From an uncultured Gammaproteobacteria bacterium (lineage in GTDB: Bacteria > Pseudomonadota > Gammaproteobacteria > HK1), in contig CAMYJH010000032.1 of assembly GCA_947258715.1 (NCBI GenBank), positions 31,960-95,959 of the forward strand: a stretch of 64,000 nt of DNA, given 5' to 3'. Shown piece by piece: positions 1 through 9,954 of this stretch. The number at the start of each line of letters is the position of its first letter. Within the stretch, counting starts at the first letter, position 1. Under the pieces are notes generated by a model. The model ran no database searches. It was not told the origin of the DNA and saw nothing but the letters and a program-made list of their open reading frames with translations. Both the position numbers and the translations under genes were made by a program.

Positions 1-2
1 CC

Positions 3-239
3 GCCGAGCAGCCGCGACTCGATGGCTCCGCCGTGCAGCGGGCCATTCAACCCAGCGGGGCGACCTCGGGTTCCAGCGATACTCCCCGGGCTGCCGAAAC
101 GGCTCCAGCTGCGTCATCCGGGGACACTCCGTCGCCACGGGAGGCGGAAGTGGACAGCAGGCGCAACGCTGAAGAACGTGGCCCCAAAGCAAACCGTGAG
201 GAACGAAAACCGGTAGGTAACACCATCGACGGCGACTGA
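3..239 (+). CDS. Possible C-terminal tail of a plus-strand protein cut by the left edge
   Basis: An open frame runs from the left edge to a TGA at 239 without a stop. The 78 codons are rich in Ala, Glu, Pro, Ser, Arg and Gly, like a disordered hydrophilic tail, with no recognisable motif. It would end convergently with recO, 60 bp away. In DNA this GC-rich an open frame of this length can occur by chance, so it is reported only as a possible partial gene. pdxJ, which often follows recO in this gene order, is not seen here on either strand. Confidence 0.3.
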   Translation, partial: AEQPRLDGSAVQRAIQPSGATSGSSDTPRAAETAPAASSGDTPSPREAEVDSRRNAEERGPKANREERKPVGNTIDGD

Positions 240-299
240 TCTAGCCTTTCACCTCGGGCATCTCGTCTTCCGCCGTCGGCGTCGACGAGTATCGCGCCG

Positions 300-1097
300 C
301 TATCCGCGGCTCAGGCTCCAGCTCGGCACCTCGGGACCTGAGGCGCCCTGCTCGGTACCGCCGCAGCGGGCCCGCGCGCTCTGTTTTGGGTACAGGGTCC
401 GGGACACCAGCGGGCGTCCTTCCAGGTGCATATTGATCGCCGATCGCATCAGATGCTTGGCCTCCTTGAGCGCGGCCGCATCCATCAGCTGCTCGGACGC
501 GAGCGCCAACAGCGTCGACCCTTTTACCCGAACCCCTGCTCCCTTTTCTCTAGCGCCGGCTTCCACCGGTCCATGATCGGGAATGTAGTGATAGCGTGCT
601 TTTGGATCGATCGGGTCTCCCGAAGCCGTGGTTCGGTCGAGCATCAGTCCGTAGCCGACAGCGTTGAGCAGGCGTTTCTCGAATATTCTCAACCATTGCT
701 CTAGCGGGCAGTCGGTCCTGGCCAGCGCCGTGAGCGTGTGCCGGTATTGAAGAAACAGCTCCGGATGCGGGTCGTGTCGATGAAGCAGCCGAACTAAGAG
801 CTCGTTCAAGTAAAGCCCGCTGACGATGGCGCCAGGTGGTAATACCAGCGCAGGGCCGTCGGGCTCCGCACCCACCACGAGGCCGAGCTCGCCGCGGCCC
901 CGCCAGGAGAGTAACAGCGGGCGAAACGGACTCAGCTGGGTGCGCAACGGTGATTTCGGCCTTCGCGCGCCCTTTGCAATCAACCCGACTCGTCCCGCAC
1001 CAATCCCGAATACCTCGAGAAGCAGGCTGGTCTCTCGATAGGGTCGCTGGTGAAGCACCAGTGCGGGCTGAAGATCGACCTTGCTATCGGCGCTCAT
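300..1097 (-). CDS. recO: DNA repair protein RecO
   Basis: 265 aa. RecO works with RecR and RecF to load RecA on SSB-coated gapped DNA and to anneal complementary strands. The N-terminus has the RecO-type OB fold, with the early motif LVLHQRPYRETSLLLEVF followed by a basic GLIAKGARRPKS stretch. The helical middle has the family pattern of Leu/Tyr-rich segments (SGLYLNELLVRLL, FEKRLLNAVGYG). The protein is about 25 residues longer than the common 240 aa, with an extra Arg/Gly/Ser-rich C-terminus. It is the last gene of the lepA-lepB-rnc-era-recO run and starts 42 bp after era. A GGGG-rich stretch about 10 nt upstream could serve as ribosome-binding site. Confidence 0.93.
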   Translation of the reverse strand: MSADSKVDLQPALVLHQRPYRETSLLLEVFGIGAGRVGLIAKGARRPKSPLRTQLSPFRPLLLSWRGRGELGLVVGAEPDGPALVLPPGAIVSGLYLNELLVRLLHRHDPHPELFLQYRHTLTALARTDCPLEQWLRIFEKRLLNAVGYGLMLDRTTASGDPIDPKARYHYIPDHGPVEAGAREKGAGVRVKGSTLLALASEQLMDAAALKEAKHLMRSAINMHLEGRPLVSRTLYPKQSARARCGGTEQGASGPEVPSWSLSRG

Positions 1098-1139
1098 TTC
1101 GTGAATTCGCCCCTACCGGCTTAAAGGCTTTGGTGCATT

Positions 1140-2045
1140 TCAGTCTAGGTAACCAAGCGAAGCCAACGCTCGATCGTTGTCCGACCACTCGTCTTTGATC
1201 TTGACCCACAGTCTAAGATCTACGCGCTGCCCGAAGAGCCTCTCCATCTCGCGACGCGCTGATGTGCCCACTTGCTTTAGCAGCTCGCCTTTTCGCCCGA
1301 TGACGATTGCTTTCTGCCCAGGCCGCTCCACCCAAATGATGGCGCTGATGTGCATTACGTTGTCGCGCGCCACCATTTCTTCGATTTCTACACTCAAGCG
1401 GTAAGGCACTTCCTGTTCCAGGCGAAGGATCAGCTTCTCACGTATAAGCTCGGCGGCGACGAAGCGGTCGCCGCGGTCGGTGAGCATATCTTCAGGGAAC
1501 AGCCGTTCACTCTGGGGCAAACGACTCTTGATCGCCGATTCCAGCGCCTCGAGATTTTCTCCACGTCGGGCGGAAACAGGAACAATTTCGTCGTAGTCGT
1601 GATCTTTTGCGAGCTTATCAATGAAAGGCAGAAGCTTTGAACGCGGTCGCACGCGGTCCACTTTGTTGAGCACCAGTATCGTCGGCCGTTTTGATTCCTC
1701 GATGCGCTCCTCAACGCGCTGATCCTGCGGGCTCCATTTCAATGCTTCCACCACGAAGACGACCACGTCCACGTCCTCAATTGCACCGTGGGCCGCTCGG
1801 TTCATGTAGCGGTTCAGCGCCCGGGTTTCGGCGTAATTGATTCCGGGCGTGTCGACAAAAACGATTTGAGCGTCGCTGGTTGATTTTATTCCCAGAATGC
1901 GGTGCCGGGTGGTCTGAGGCTTCGGCGAGGTGATGGAAACTTTGCGCCTTAAAAGCGCGTTGATAAGCGTCGATTTCCCGACGTTCGGTCGGCCGACGAC
2001 CGCCGCAAATCCACAGCGCAAAGTCGATTCAGTGTCCTTGGTCAT
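1140..2045 (-). CDS. era: GTPase Era
   Basis: 301 aa. Era is a GTPase that binds the 3' end of 16S rRNA during 30S subunit assembly. The P-loop GRPNVGKST lies near residues 18-26, the switch region includes PQTTRHRILGI, G3 is DTPG and G4 is NKVD. A C-terminal KH domain contains the GRKGELLKQVG signature near residue 250. The ATG at 2045 lies inside the 3' end of rnc, a 17-nt overlap, so the two are translationally coupled, as is common for rnc-era. Length is normal for the family. Confidence 0.97.
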   Translation of the reverse strand: MTKDTESTLRCGFAAVVGRPNVGKSTLINALLRRKVSITSPKPQTTRHRILGIKSTSDAQIVFVDTPGINYAETRALNRYMNRAAHGAIEDVDVVVFVVEALKWSPQDQRVEERIEESKRPTILVLNKVDRVRPRSKLLPFIDKLAKDHDYDEIVPVSARRGENLEALESAIKSRLPQSERLFPEDMLTDRGDRFVAAELIREKLILRLEQEVPYRLSVEIEEMVARDNVMHISAIIWVERPGQKAIVIGRKGELLKQVGTSARREMERLFGQRVDLRLWVKIKDEWSDNDRALASLGYLD

Positions 2046-2712
2046 TCAGCTGCTCAAGCGCCAACCGGGCAGCCGCCTGTTCCGCTTGTCGCCGACTGCC
2101 GCCGACCCCACGGGTGGGATTATGCAGACTTTCCACCCGACAGAACACCTGAAATTCCCGGTTATGGGGCGCCCCTTTGACCTCCACCACTTCGTAAGTG
2201 GGGAGCGGCAATCCTTTCGCCTGCAAACGCTCCTGTAGGCGGGTTTTGGCATCCTTGGCAACGCGCCGCTGTTGCACCTGAGCGATCTTCTCGGCAAACA
2301 GCCGCTGCACCAGATCGCGGCAGCTGTCCATTCCGGAATCCAGGTACACCGCGCCGACGAGAGCCTCCAGAGCATCCGCAAGAATCGAGTCGCGATCCCG
2401 ACCGCCGCTTTTCAGCTCGCCTCCGCCAAGCTTCAGCGCCATTCCCAGATCGAGCTCGCGCGCAACTGCCGCCAGCGTGTCACGGCGAACGAGCAGCGCC
2501 CGCAAGCGCGTCAGCTGCCCCTCTCGCGCATCCGGCTGGGCGCGGTACAAAAATTCCGCCGTGATGAAATTAATAATGGAATCGCCAAGGAACTCGAGGC
2601 GCTCATTATGCCCAGATCCAGCGCTTCGATGAGTGAGCGCGCGGTCGAGCAGAGACTCGTCCTTGAAAACGTAACCCAGACGGCGAAGAAACTGTCGTCC
2701 CGGGTCATTCAT
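2029..2712 (-). CDS. rnc: Ribonuclease III
   Basis: 227 aa. It cleaves double-stranded RNA, including rRNA precursors and structured mRNAs. The signature NERLEFLGDS carries acidic residues E40 and D44; D113 and E116 in LADALEAL complete the Mg2+ site, matching the E. coli positions within one residue. A double-stranded RNA-binding domain occupies roughly residues 155-225. It overlaps era by 17 nt. The 150 bp between it and the upstream DUF4845 gene hold no other gene. Confidence 0.97.
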   Translation of the reverse strand: MNDPGRQFLRRLGYVFKDESLLDRALTHRSAGSGHNERLEFLGDSIINFITAEFLYRAQPDAREGQLTRLRALLVRRDTLAAVARELDLGMALKLGGGELKSGGRDRDSILADALEALVGAVYLDSGMDSCRDLVQRLFAEKIAQVQQRRVAKDAKTRLQERLQAKGLPLPTYEVVEVKGAPHNREFQVFCRVESLHNPTRGVGGSRRQAEQAAARLALEQLNDQGH

Positions 2713-2862
2713 CTTCAGTGCACGGATCTCGCCTCAAAGTGAGCACGTGGCCGACCTTGGGCGCGGTCACGAAATGCAATGGCAGCGCTATCGGAAGAAC
2801 AATCGCTTCAACCGATTAATCTCCATATTGAAAGAATTTCAATATCTTCCCTCGAGTTGAGA

Positions 2863-3240
2863 TCAGTTGGAAGCCCGTTTTTTAAAGTCCGCCACCAATG
2901 AAACATTTCCGACCAGGTGAGCTTCAGCTCGATACTCAACCGTGATTCTCACTCTACGGCCTTTCTTATCGATACCAACGTAATTCTTGAAGTTCCTTTC
3001 CGTAATCCGCGTAACGTCGTCAATATCGAAACGCTTCACCAGGGTATCAAAAATCTCGGTGCGTGACCGATCGCCAACGCCGGGATCGCTGGTCACACTC
3101 TCGATGGCCCGATCGATCTTGAAGCTTTCCAAATAAATCGGAAACAGTTTCATGGCAACAAAGAAAGCGATCCCGAGCACCACGAGGACAAACAAGAGCA
3201 TCCAAAACGTCATACCCCGCTGTTGTCGCTTGAGAATCAT
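2863..3240 (-). CDS. DUF4845 small inner-membrane protein
   Basis: 125 aa from the chosen start. One N-terminal membrane helix (MTFWMLLFVLVVLGIAFFVA) is followed by a small soluble domain, probably periplasmic. The protein matches DUF4845, a family of unknown function regularly found between lepB and rnc in Gammaproteobacteria. The frame is open up to an ATG at 3273 directly after the lepB stop. The ATG at 3240 is preferred because GGGAG precedes it by 8 nt and it gives a compact signal-anchor beginning MILKRQQRG. Gene order suggests a role linked to membrane protein handling; that is inference only. Confidence 0.85.
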   Translation of the reverse strand: MILKRQQRGMTFWMLLFVLVVLGIAFFVAMKLFPIYLESFKIDRAIESVTSDPGVGDRSRTEIFDTLVKRFDIDDVTRITERNFKNYVGIDKKGRRVRITVEYRAEAHLVGNVSLVADFKKRASN

Positions 3241-3273
3241 AATTTGCACTCCCATCAATTCGCCTTTTGACAT

Positions 3274-4113
3274 TCACTGAATGGAATCGCCAATTCGGCT
3301 CCATTTGATTCCGTGGCCCCAATCCCAGCTCATCCAGATCATAAAGGCTCGGCCAATCAGCAATTCATCCGGCACGGTGCCCCAGAAACGACTGTCTCGA
3401 CTGTTGTCTCGATTGTCGCCTAGCACAAAATAGTTGCCTTCTGGAACAACCAATTTCCCTTCCAGCGTCGGCGATCCCGGTTGTACGAGAAGCTCATGCA
3501 GATGCCCGCCGAGGTTCTCCCTTCGCAGGCTTGCGCCACTCATGCTGGTCCCGGAACCGGTACCAGAGAAAGTGCCCAGACTTTCCTGTTCGGCGGCTTC
3601 CCCGTTCACATACAAGACTTTATTGTAGTACGCGATACGGTCGCCGGGTAAACCAACTACCCGTTTTATGAAGGGCGTCGCAGGATTTTCCGGCGATCGA
3701 AACACGATTACATCGCCTCGCTTGGGAGATCCCAGATCGACGATTTTGGTGTCGATGATGGGAAGCCGAATTCCATAGCCGTACTTGTTGACGAGAATGA
3801 AATCACCGATGAGTAAGGTGGGCATCATTGATCCCGAAGGTATCCGAAACGGCTCGGCAACAAATGATCTGAGAACCAGCACGATGAGAAAAATGGGGAA
3901 AAATGAGCGCGCGTACTCAACGACCTTCGGAGCGTGGTAAGCCGATTCCGTCTTTAAGGCGTCATCGGCTTCCACACCGTTTCCGGCGTCCGAAGCCCCG
4001 CCCTTGGTCTCGGCAAGTCGCCGCCGGGGCGCGAAAAATGCCGCGTCCACGGCCCAGATGAGGCCCGTCACCACGACGAGCATTACCATGATGGTTGGAA
4101 AATCCAGCCTCAC
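3274..4113 (-). CDS. lepB: Signal peptidase I
   Basis: 279 aa. It removes signal peptides from secreted proteins at the outer face of the inner membrane. There are two N-terminal membrane segments, near residues 6-25 and 70-85. The catalytic Ser is S95 in [10 protein letters not shown] and the general-base Lys is K150 in [11 protein letters not shown]. The C-terminal box [14 protein letters not shown] is present. The ATG overlaps the lepA stop by 4 nt (ATGA), the standard lepA-lepB coupling. The DUF4845 gene follows at once. Confidence 0.96.
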   Translation of the reverse strand: MRLDFPTIMVMLVVVTGLIWAVDAAFFAPRRRLAETKGGASDAGNGVEADDALKTESAYHAPKVVEYARSFFPIFLIVLVLRSFVAEPFRIPSGSMMPTLLIGDFILVNKYGYGIRLPIIDTKIVDLGSPKRGDVIVFRSPENPATPFIKRVVGLPGDRIAYYNKVLYVNGEAAEQESLGTFSGTGSGTSMSGASLRRENLGGHLHELLVQPGSPTLEGKLVVPEGNYFVLGDNRDNSRDSRFWGTVPDELLIGRAFMIWMSWDWGHGIKWSRIGDSIQ

Positions 4114-5906
4114 CGCTCTCTCCCTACGTCTAGAACGGCAAGAAACGCTTCTTGCGGAATTTCGACCTTACCTAGCTGCTTCATCCTCTTCTTTCCTTCT
4201 TTCTGTTTTTCCAGAAGCTTGCGTTTTCGGGAGACGTCGCCACCGTAGCATTTCGCGGTGACGTTCTTCCGAAGCGCCTTGACGGTCTGGCGCGCAATGA
4301 TTTGAGAACCGATCGCCGCCTGTACAGCAACGTCAAACATCTGTCTGGGAATGACTTCCTTCATTTTCTCTGTCAGCCCGCGGCCCTGCGATTGAGCTTT
4401 TTCGCGATGGACAATTGTCGAAAGTGCGTCGATGCGCTCGCCGTTAATGAGTACGTCGAGCTTCACCAGGTCGGCAACCTGGAATCGCACGAAATGATAG
4501 TCCAGCGAGGCGTAGCCTCGGCTCGCAGACTTCAGGCGGTCGAAAAAGTCGAGAACTACTTCCACCATCGGAATTTCGTAGGTGATAGAAACCTGGCGTC
4601 CTACATAATGGAGCTTCTTTTGCGCACCCCTTTTTTCCTCACAGAGACCAATCACGTTCCCCAGGTGCTCGTCGGGAACCAGTATGTCTGCAACGACAAT
4701 AGGTTCCCTGATTTCAGCAATCTGGTTAGAAGGCGGGAGCTTTGCAGGATTTTCCACCTGCTTGGTTTCACCGTTAGTGGTGAGCACCTCGAACACGACC
4801 GTAGGTGCACTGGTAACCAGGTCGAGGCCATATTCCCGTTCCAAACGTTCCTGCACGATCTCCATGTGCAGCATGCCGAGAAAACCGCATCTGAACCCGA
4901 ATCCCAGGGCGACGGACGTTTCAGGCTCGTAGTGCAGCGATGCGTCGTTCAGTCTGAGCTTGGCAAGAGCTTCACGAAACGCCTCATAATCATTGGTATC
5001 TGACGGAAACATTCCGGCAAACACCTGGGGTCTCACCTGCTTAAATCCAGGCAGCGGCTTGCTGGCGGGGTTACTGGCGCCCGTAATGGTGTCCCCCACC
5101 GGGGCACCGTCGATATCTTTGATTCCGGCGACCAGGTATCCCACTTCTCCGCAGCCAAGGACGGCTAAATCTTTGCGCTTTGGGGTAAAAATGCCGACAT
5201 TGTCGACTTCGAAGCGGTTTCCCGTGGACATGACGATTATTTTTTCGCCACGACGAAGCTCTCCTGACTTTACTCGCACCAGCGAGACCACGCCGAGGTA
5301 ATTGTCGAACCATGAATCGATGATCAGCGCCTTCAGCGAATCGTCTTCAGGCTTTGGCGGCGGCGGAATGCGCTGCACCAGAACCTCTAGCAAATCTCTC
5401 ACGCCATCACCGGTCTTCGCGCTCACTCGAATGGCGTTCTTTGCCTCCAGGCCGATGATGTCCTCAATCTGCTCTATCGCCCGGTCGGGCTCGGCCGACG
5501 GCAGATCGATCTTGTTAAGCACCGGGACCACTTCAAGCCCCTGGTCGATTGCAGTGTACGAATTGGCGACGCTTTGCGCCTCGACGCCCTGCGCCGCGTC
5601 CACGACCAGAAGCGCGCCCTCACAGGCTGCAAGCGATCGAGATACCTCGTAGGAGAAATCTACGTGGCCTGGGGTATCGATGAGATTGAGCTGATACCGC
5701 TTGCCGTCCGAGGCATCGTAAAACAGCGTCACACACTGGGCCTTGATGGTAATACCGCGTTCACGCTCGATATCCATGGAATCGAGGACCTGATTGGCCA
5801 TCTCGCGGTTGCTTAACCCCCCGCAAATTTGGATGAAGCGATCGGCCAGGGTGGACTTACCGTGGTCAATGTGCGCAATGATGGAAAAGTTACGAATATG
5901 ATCCAT
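4110..5906 (-). CDS. lepA: Elongation factor 4 (LepA), ribosomal back-translocase GTPase
   Basis: 598 aa. LepA is a translational GTPase that acts on stalled ribosomes and in 30S biogenesis. It has G1 AHIDHGKST, the switch I region ending [23 protein letters not shown], and the LepA-specific C-terminal domain rich in Lys/Arg ([20 protein letters not shown]). The frame continues 15 codons further upstream, but [16 protein letters not shown] at 5906 is the conserved family N-terminus and gives the usual length, so that ATG is chosen. The 283 bp between it and mucD hold no gene or clear terminator. Confidence 0.97.
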   Translation of the reverse strand: MDHIRNFSIIAHIDHGKSTLADRFIQICGGLSNREMANQVLDSMDIERERGITIKAQCVTLFYDASDGKRYQLNLIDTPGHVDFSYEVSRSLAACEGALLVVDAAQGVEAQSVANSYTAIDQGLEVVPVLNKIDLPSAEPDRAIEQIEDIIGLEAKNAIRVSAKTGDGVRDLLEVLVQRIPPPPKPEDDSLKALIIDSWFDNYLGVVSLVRVKSGELRRGEKIIVMSTGNRFEVDNVGIFTPKRKDLAVLGCGEVGYLVAGIKDIDGAPVGDTITGASNPASKPLPGFKQVRPQVFAGMFPSDTNDYEAFREALAKLRLNDASLHYEPETSVALGFGFRCGFLGMLHMEIVQERLEREYGLDLVTSAPTVVFEVLTTNGETKQVENPAKLPPSNQIAEIREPIVVADILVPDEHLGNVIGLCEEKRGAQKKLHYVGRQVSITYEIPMVEVVLDFFDRLKSASRGYASLDYHFVRFQVADLVKLDVLINGERIDALSTIVHREKAQSQGRGLTEKMKEVIPRQMFDVAVQAAIGSQIIARQTVKALRKNVTAKCYGGDVSRKRKLLEKQKEGKKRMKQLGKVEIPQEAFLAVLDVGRER

Positions 5907-6189
5907 GGCAACGCAAGCCGCGCTTTCAGTCTGCTCTGCGCGCATACGCACTCCGGCGGGCCGTTCGTCCTGGGACCCGGGTCCGATCGACGCTCATGGG
6001 AGAAACAAAGGCAGCGCGCCGCTTAAGGATAGGCGAAAGGTGAAGCCTTGGGTGGACACAATGGCCGCGTAGTCTACTTAAACTCCGCGCGGCCCACCAC
6101 ACGAGCGCCCGCCGAAAGGGATAGCAAATACCGCAGTCGCCGAGACTTTACTCTCCCCGCGGTTGCTACCAATGGATTCGCGGCAAACG

Positions 6190-7623
6190 TTACTCGTCGG
6201 CTTTGAGAGCGAGAAAAATGGGGTTACCCTGGCGCTGCACCAGTACCGACACCGCCTTTTCTTTCGGCAAGTCCTTTGCCAGCTCTTTGAAATGCGTGCT
6301 GTTCTTGACCTTGGTGTTATTGAGCATCAGGATGACGTCACCCTTTCTCACCCCTGCCCGGCTTGCCGGCCCCGGCGATACATTCTCGACCATCACGCCA
6401 TTCTCCTTGATTTCATGCTCCTCGCGTTGCTCAGCTGTCAGGTCTATTACCGTGAGGCCCAACTTGTCGGCTGTGGCACCACCCTCGGGCTCGCCGGCCG
6501 CGAGCTTGAGCTCTTCTTCCTCGGGAAGCTCCGCGATCAGCACCCTCAGCATCTGGGATTTACCTTCCCGCAGAATCTGCACTGGTACCCGCTCTCCCAC
6601 CTGAGTGCTTCCGACGATGGGCGGAAGCTCGGATGAGCGGCTTACGTGCCGGCCGCCGAACTCCAGCACGATATCGCCCACTTGGAATCCCGCCTCCTCC
6701 GCCGGGCTGTCGGGGAGCACTTTGGCAATCAACGCACCCTCCGGCTTCTCCATTCCGAATGATTCGGCCAGTTCCCGGGTGACGTCCTGAATGAGAACGC
6801 CGAGCCAGCCGCGGGAAACGCGGCCTTTATCCCGAAGCTGGTTGGCCACGTTCATGGCCACCCTGATGGGGATGGCAAACGACAGACCCATGAACCCCCC
6901 GGTGCGGCTGAATATTTGGGAGTTGACCCCGACAACTTCGCCGCTAAGGTTGAACAAAGGACCGCCCGAGTTGCCCGGATTGATAGCCACGTCGGTTTGA
7001 ATGAAAGGTACGTAGTTTTCTCTCGGCAAGCTACGCCCCTTCGCACTTACGATTCCCGCCGTTGCTGAGTGCTCGAAGCCGAACGGTGATCCGATGGCCA
7101 GCACCCACTCACCTACCTTGAGGTCAGCGCTGCTTCCCAGCTTGACCACCGGTAAATCGCTCGCGTCTATCTTCAACAGCGCAATATCACTGCGGTCGTC
7201 GCTTCCGATCAATTTGGCGACGAACTCTCGACGGTCGCTCAAGCGGACAATGATCTCGTCGGCATCTTTAATCACGTGATTGTTTGAAATTACATAACCG
7301 TCGGAGGAAATAATGAAGCCCGAGCCCAGCGACTGGGTGTTGAACTCTTCTATCTCACCTTCACCGAAGAATCGTCGAAAGAACTCGTTGAACGGACTGT
7401 CCTCCGGCAGATCGGGAATTTCGAACCCTTTCGGCAACTGCGGACGCTGCGCCGACTGACGGCGTTTTTGTGAGGTGCTGATATTGACCACCGCCGGACT
7501 GTACGCTTCGACGAGTTCGGTGAAATCCGGTAGCGGGCGCGCGAAGGTGGAAACAGAGAGCAGCATGAGCCCCGCAAACAGGAATGCTGGTCGCAGTCGC
7601 GGGAAGGGCTGGGGTACGGTCAT
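6190..7623 (-). CDS. mucD: Periplasmic serine endoprotease of the DegP/DegQ/MucD (Do) family
   Basis: 477 aa. It degrades misfolded periplasmic proteins and limits sigma-E activation. A signal peptide covers about the first 28 residues (AFLFAGLMLLSVSTFARP). The trypsin-like domain carries the triad H116 (SNNHVI), D146 (RSDIALLKID) and S219 (NPGNSGGPL). Two PDZ domains follow, at roughly 280-365 and 385-475. GGAGG lies 4 nt before the ATG. The 59 bp upstream contain a TATAAT -10-like box on this strand but no good -35, so a separate promoter is possible. It follows rseB directly; no mucC lies between them, unlike Pseudomonas. Confidence 0.95.
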   Translation of the reverse strand: MTVPQPFPRLRPAFLFAGLMLLSVSTFARPLPDFTELVEAYSPAVVNISTSQKRRQSAQRPQLPKGFEIPDLPEDSPFNEFFRRFFGEGEIEEFNTQSLGSGFIISSDGYVISNNHVIKDADEIIVRLSDRREFVAKLIGSDDRSDIALLKIDASDLPVVKLGSSADLKVGEWVLAIGSPFGFEHSATAGIVSAKGRSLPRENYVPFIQTDVAINPGNSGGPLFNLSGEVVGVNSQIFSRTGGFMGLSFAIPIRVAMNVANQLRDKGRVSRGWLGVLIQDVTRELAESFGMEKPEGALIAKVLPDSPAEEAGFQVGDIVLEFGGRHVSRSSELPPIVGSTQVGERVPVQILREGKSQMLRVLIAELPEEEELKLAAGEPEGGATADKLGLTVIDLTAEQREEHEIKENGVMVENVSPGPASRAGVRKGDVILMLNNTKVKNSTHFKELAKDLPKEKAVSVLVQRQGNPIFLALKADE

Positions 7624-7682
7624 CGTTCCTCCGGAACGTCAATTCGATGGGCGGTGAGAGAATATTATAAACTGGTAATGAT

Positions 7683-8720
7683 TCAACGTCGCTCGACGGA
7701 ATCCGCCACCCGCTCCACAGTGATGCTCGGGACCTCCCCGACAACGGTAATCTGGTAGTCGCCGTGCACGCGTCCGTAAGCGTTCATGGCACCCATATTG
7801 GAGTGCCCCTCGATGCCCTCCGCGGCCGAAGACAGGCGCTCGATGAACACCGATACGGACGCGAGGCCGTCTGTGTAGACCAGATGCTCGATAGGCATCC
7901 TGGATAGACTGGTGGGGTCGAAGACACGATCACTCATCTCGAATCCGTCCGGCTGCCAGCCCACGAACCAGCCGCTAGCCATCTCCGCCACCGGCAGCGT
8001 GTTGGAGCCGTTGTCCGAATACCAAGTGTAACCCGCACCCGATATGGCGGGCTGGAGCAACTCGGCCGGGATGGTCGCCGGCATTTTGATATCGGTATAA
8101 ACGATCTGTTCCAGCGCCCTACCCGCGTCGCCCACCAGCTCCGATTTGAGCAACAGACCCGTCACCCGGTCGAGCCACAGGCGGTAGCCGTATCGATATT
8201 CGTCCTTAGGCCTCACTTCGATCAGCGCCGTCTTTCTACCGGCGACCCGTTCGCCAGGCTGAGAAGAAAGCACATAGTGCCTGGAGAATCCCTCCCGCGG
8301 GTCGAATACCCTCAGCGTGACAGCTCGCGGGCGCCTCTTAGTCACCACGACTGACTGACTATCCGGAAGAATGCAGGTGACTTTTTCGTTGTCGCGCAGG
8401 ACCTCTCGGGCCGCACCGGTGAGCGAAAACATGCGCTCGCGCTCCCCGTTCGGCGTTGCGAGGTGAATGATACGCATGGATTCCATACGGTCGCCGTTTC
8501 TATAAACGAAGGTGCCGTCGTAGTTGAGGTTTTGGGCGGCTGCGGCCATTTTTTCGAGCCATTCGCTGGCCGGTCGCTCAGACCAGGTACCGGCTAAAGA
8601 CAAATGGGACCAGACGGTTAAGGCGAGGCCAAGAACGACGGAGGTGACCCCTCGACGTGCCGTAGCCATGATAACGTCAGGATGGGCTGAACCGCCTGAA
8701 CGCATGTGCAACCGCAGCAC
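7683..8720 (-). CDS. rseB: Sigma-E regulatory protein RseB/MucB
   Basis: 345 aa, periplasmic. RseB binds the anti-sigma factor RseA and shields it from DegS cleavage until lipid or outer-membrane signals release it. A large N-terminal domain (LPS/lipoprotein-binding fold; motifs NYDGTFVYRNGDRMESMRI, RYGYRLWLDRVTGLLLKS) is followed by a small C-terminal domain. The signal peptide hydrophobic core is TSVVLGLALTVWSHLSLAG. The GTG at 8720 has CGGAG 8 nt upstream. An internal ATG at 8669 would give a more usual signal peptide but lacks a ribosome-binding site. It starts 15 bp after rseA. Confidence 0.93.
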   Translation of the reverse strand: MLRLHMRSGGSAHPDVIMATARRGVTSVVLGLALTVWSHLSLAGTWSERPASEWLEKMAAAAQNLNYDGTFVYRNGDRMESMRIIHLATPNGERERMFSLTGAAREVLRDNEKVTCILPDSQSVVVTKRRPRAVTLRVFDPREGFSRHYVLSSQPGERVAGRKTALIEVRPKDEYRYGYRLWLDRVTGLLLKSELVGDAGRALEQIVYTDIKMPATIPAELLQPAISGAGYTWYSDNGSNTLPVAEMASGWFVGWQPDGFEMSDRVFDPTSLSRMPIEHLVYTDGLASVSVFIERLSSAAEGIEGHSNMGAMNAYGRVHGDYQITVVGEVPSITVERVADSVERR

Positions 8721-8735
8721 CCCGCAATCTCCGAT

Positions 8736-9317
8736 TCAATCTTGTTCGTCGTAGGCCACGATGCGGGCATAAGGCAGCATGCCGCGCATCCCGTTACTAA
8801 GGTATTCGTTGTGGGTAACCAGATATCCGTTCAGGCGATTAGTCACCGTCGGCGCGGCGTCGTTCCAAGTCATGCGCGCCAGATCGATGCCTAGGGCGCC
8901 GGCCACGACGGAAGTTGGCCCCGAGCCCTCGAAAGCGGGTACCTGGATGCCGGGGGACTTTGTAGCGACCTTCACCGGCGTGTTCTCCGTATCGGTCAGC
9001 GCGAAGATGCCGAGCACCGCGACCAGGGCCACCGAGGCGGCAAGCGCCAAACCGGCCAGGGGACGCAACCCACCCGTCCCACGCGGGGCCAGGGTTCGCT
9101 TCGGCCCCGCCGCGTTGGCGAGTTGCGCAACTTTTTCCTCCGCGCCCTCGCGATCGATGACATGCGTACGCATGACGTCGCCAATCAGATGATAGGTCCT
9201 CCAGCGCACCTTGAGTGAATCGTCTTCCAGCACCTGGTCGAGCAGGCGCGGACTGTCCTCGGCGGAGAACTCACCATCCACAAGCGCTGAAAGCGCTTCG
9301 TGCTTTTCCTCACTCAT
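8736..9317 (-). CDS. rseA: Sigma-E anti-sigma factor RseA/MucA
   Basis: 193 aa, single-pass inner-membrane protein. The cytoplasmic N-terminal domain that sequesters RpoE has the family opening EALSALVDGEFSAEDSPRLL and the YHLIGDVMR segment. The membrane helix is around residues 85-107 (LAGLALAASVALVAVLGIFAL). The C-terminal half is periplasmic and should contact RseB. It sits 18 bp after rpoE and 15 bp before rseB, so the three are one operon. Confidence 0.93.
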   Translation of the reverse strand: MSEEKHEALSALVDGEFSAEDSPRLLDQVLEDDSLKVRWRTYHLIGDVMRTHVIDREGAEEKVAQLANAAGPKRTLAPRGTGGLRPLAGLALAASVALVAVLGIFALTDTENTPVKVATKSPGIQVPAFEGSGPTSVVAGALGIDLARMTWNDAAPTVTNRLNGYLVTHNEYLSNGMRGMLPYARIVAYDEQD

Positions 9318-9335
9318 ATCGTTATCCGCATCTTG

Positions 9336-9911
9336 TCAGTGCAAAAGGGGCTCCAATCGCTTGTTGATTGCCTCGCGGGCGCGAAATATGCGCGACCGCA
9401 CCGTGCCGATGGGACAATCCATCGTTTGCGCGATTTCGTCGTAACTCATGCCCTCCAGCTCACGCAGCGTAATGGCGGTCCTCAAATCCTGAGGCAACTG
9501 GTCTATGGCGTCGATAACCGTGCGCTCGATCTCCTCCTTGAGCAGCATTCGCTCCGGCGTCGCGTACTCCTTCAGCTCCGATTCGCCGTCGAACTGCTCC
9601 GCTTCCGAAGAGTCGACGTCCGAATCCGGCGGCCTTCGAGATTGCGATACCAGGTGGTTTTTGGCGGTGTTGATGGCGATCCTGTAGAGCCAAGTATAGA
9701 AGGCGCTGTCACCGCGAAAGTTGGGCAGGGCGCGGTACGCCTTGAAAAAAGATTCCTGCGCCACGTCGTACACCTCGGCCGAATCTCGTATATATCGCGA
9801 AATCAGCTTGATCAGCCTGTGCTGATACTTCAGCACAAGCAGATCGAAGGCCTGTTTCTCGCCCTCCTGGGCCCTCCGGACCAGGACCTTGTCTGGATTC
9901 TTATCGGCCAT
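9336..9911 (-). CDS. rpoE: RNA polymerase sigma factor RpoE/AlgU (sigma-E)
   Basis: 191 aa, ECF sigma factor for envelope stress. Region 2 includes LVLKYQHRLIKLISRY and YDVAQESFFKAYRALPNFRG; region 4 has the helix-turn-helix LRELEGMSYDEIAQTMDCP followed by GTVRSRIFRARE. Length and motifs match AlgU/RpoE closely. It is the first gene of rpoE-rseA-rseB-mucD and is divergent from nadB, the order known from Pseudomonas. A candidate sigma-E promoter lies about 45-70 bp upstream, consistent with autoregulation. Confidence 0.97.
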   Translation of the reverse strand: MADKNPDKVLVRRAQEGEKQAFDLLVLKYQHRLIKLISRYIRDSAEVYDVAQESFFKAYRALPNFRGDSAFYTWLYRIAINTAKNHLVSQSRRPPDSDVDSSEAEQFDGESELKEYATPERMLLKEEIERTVIDAIDQLPQDLRTAITLRELEGMSYDEIAQTMDCPIGTVRSRIFRAREAINKRLEPLLH

Positions 9912-9954
9912 TGGGACCGTCCCGTTGCCTCATGACGGCCCCCGCCTACTGCTC

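Noticed and set aside
1..299. pdxJ downstream of recO
   Set aside because: It would be expected from the usual gene order, but its conserved N-terminus is not found on the minus strand here.
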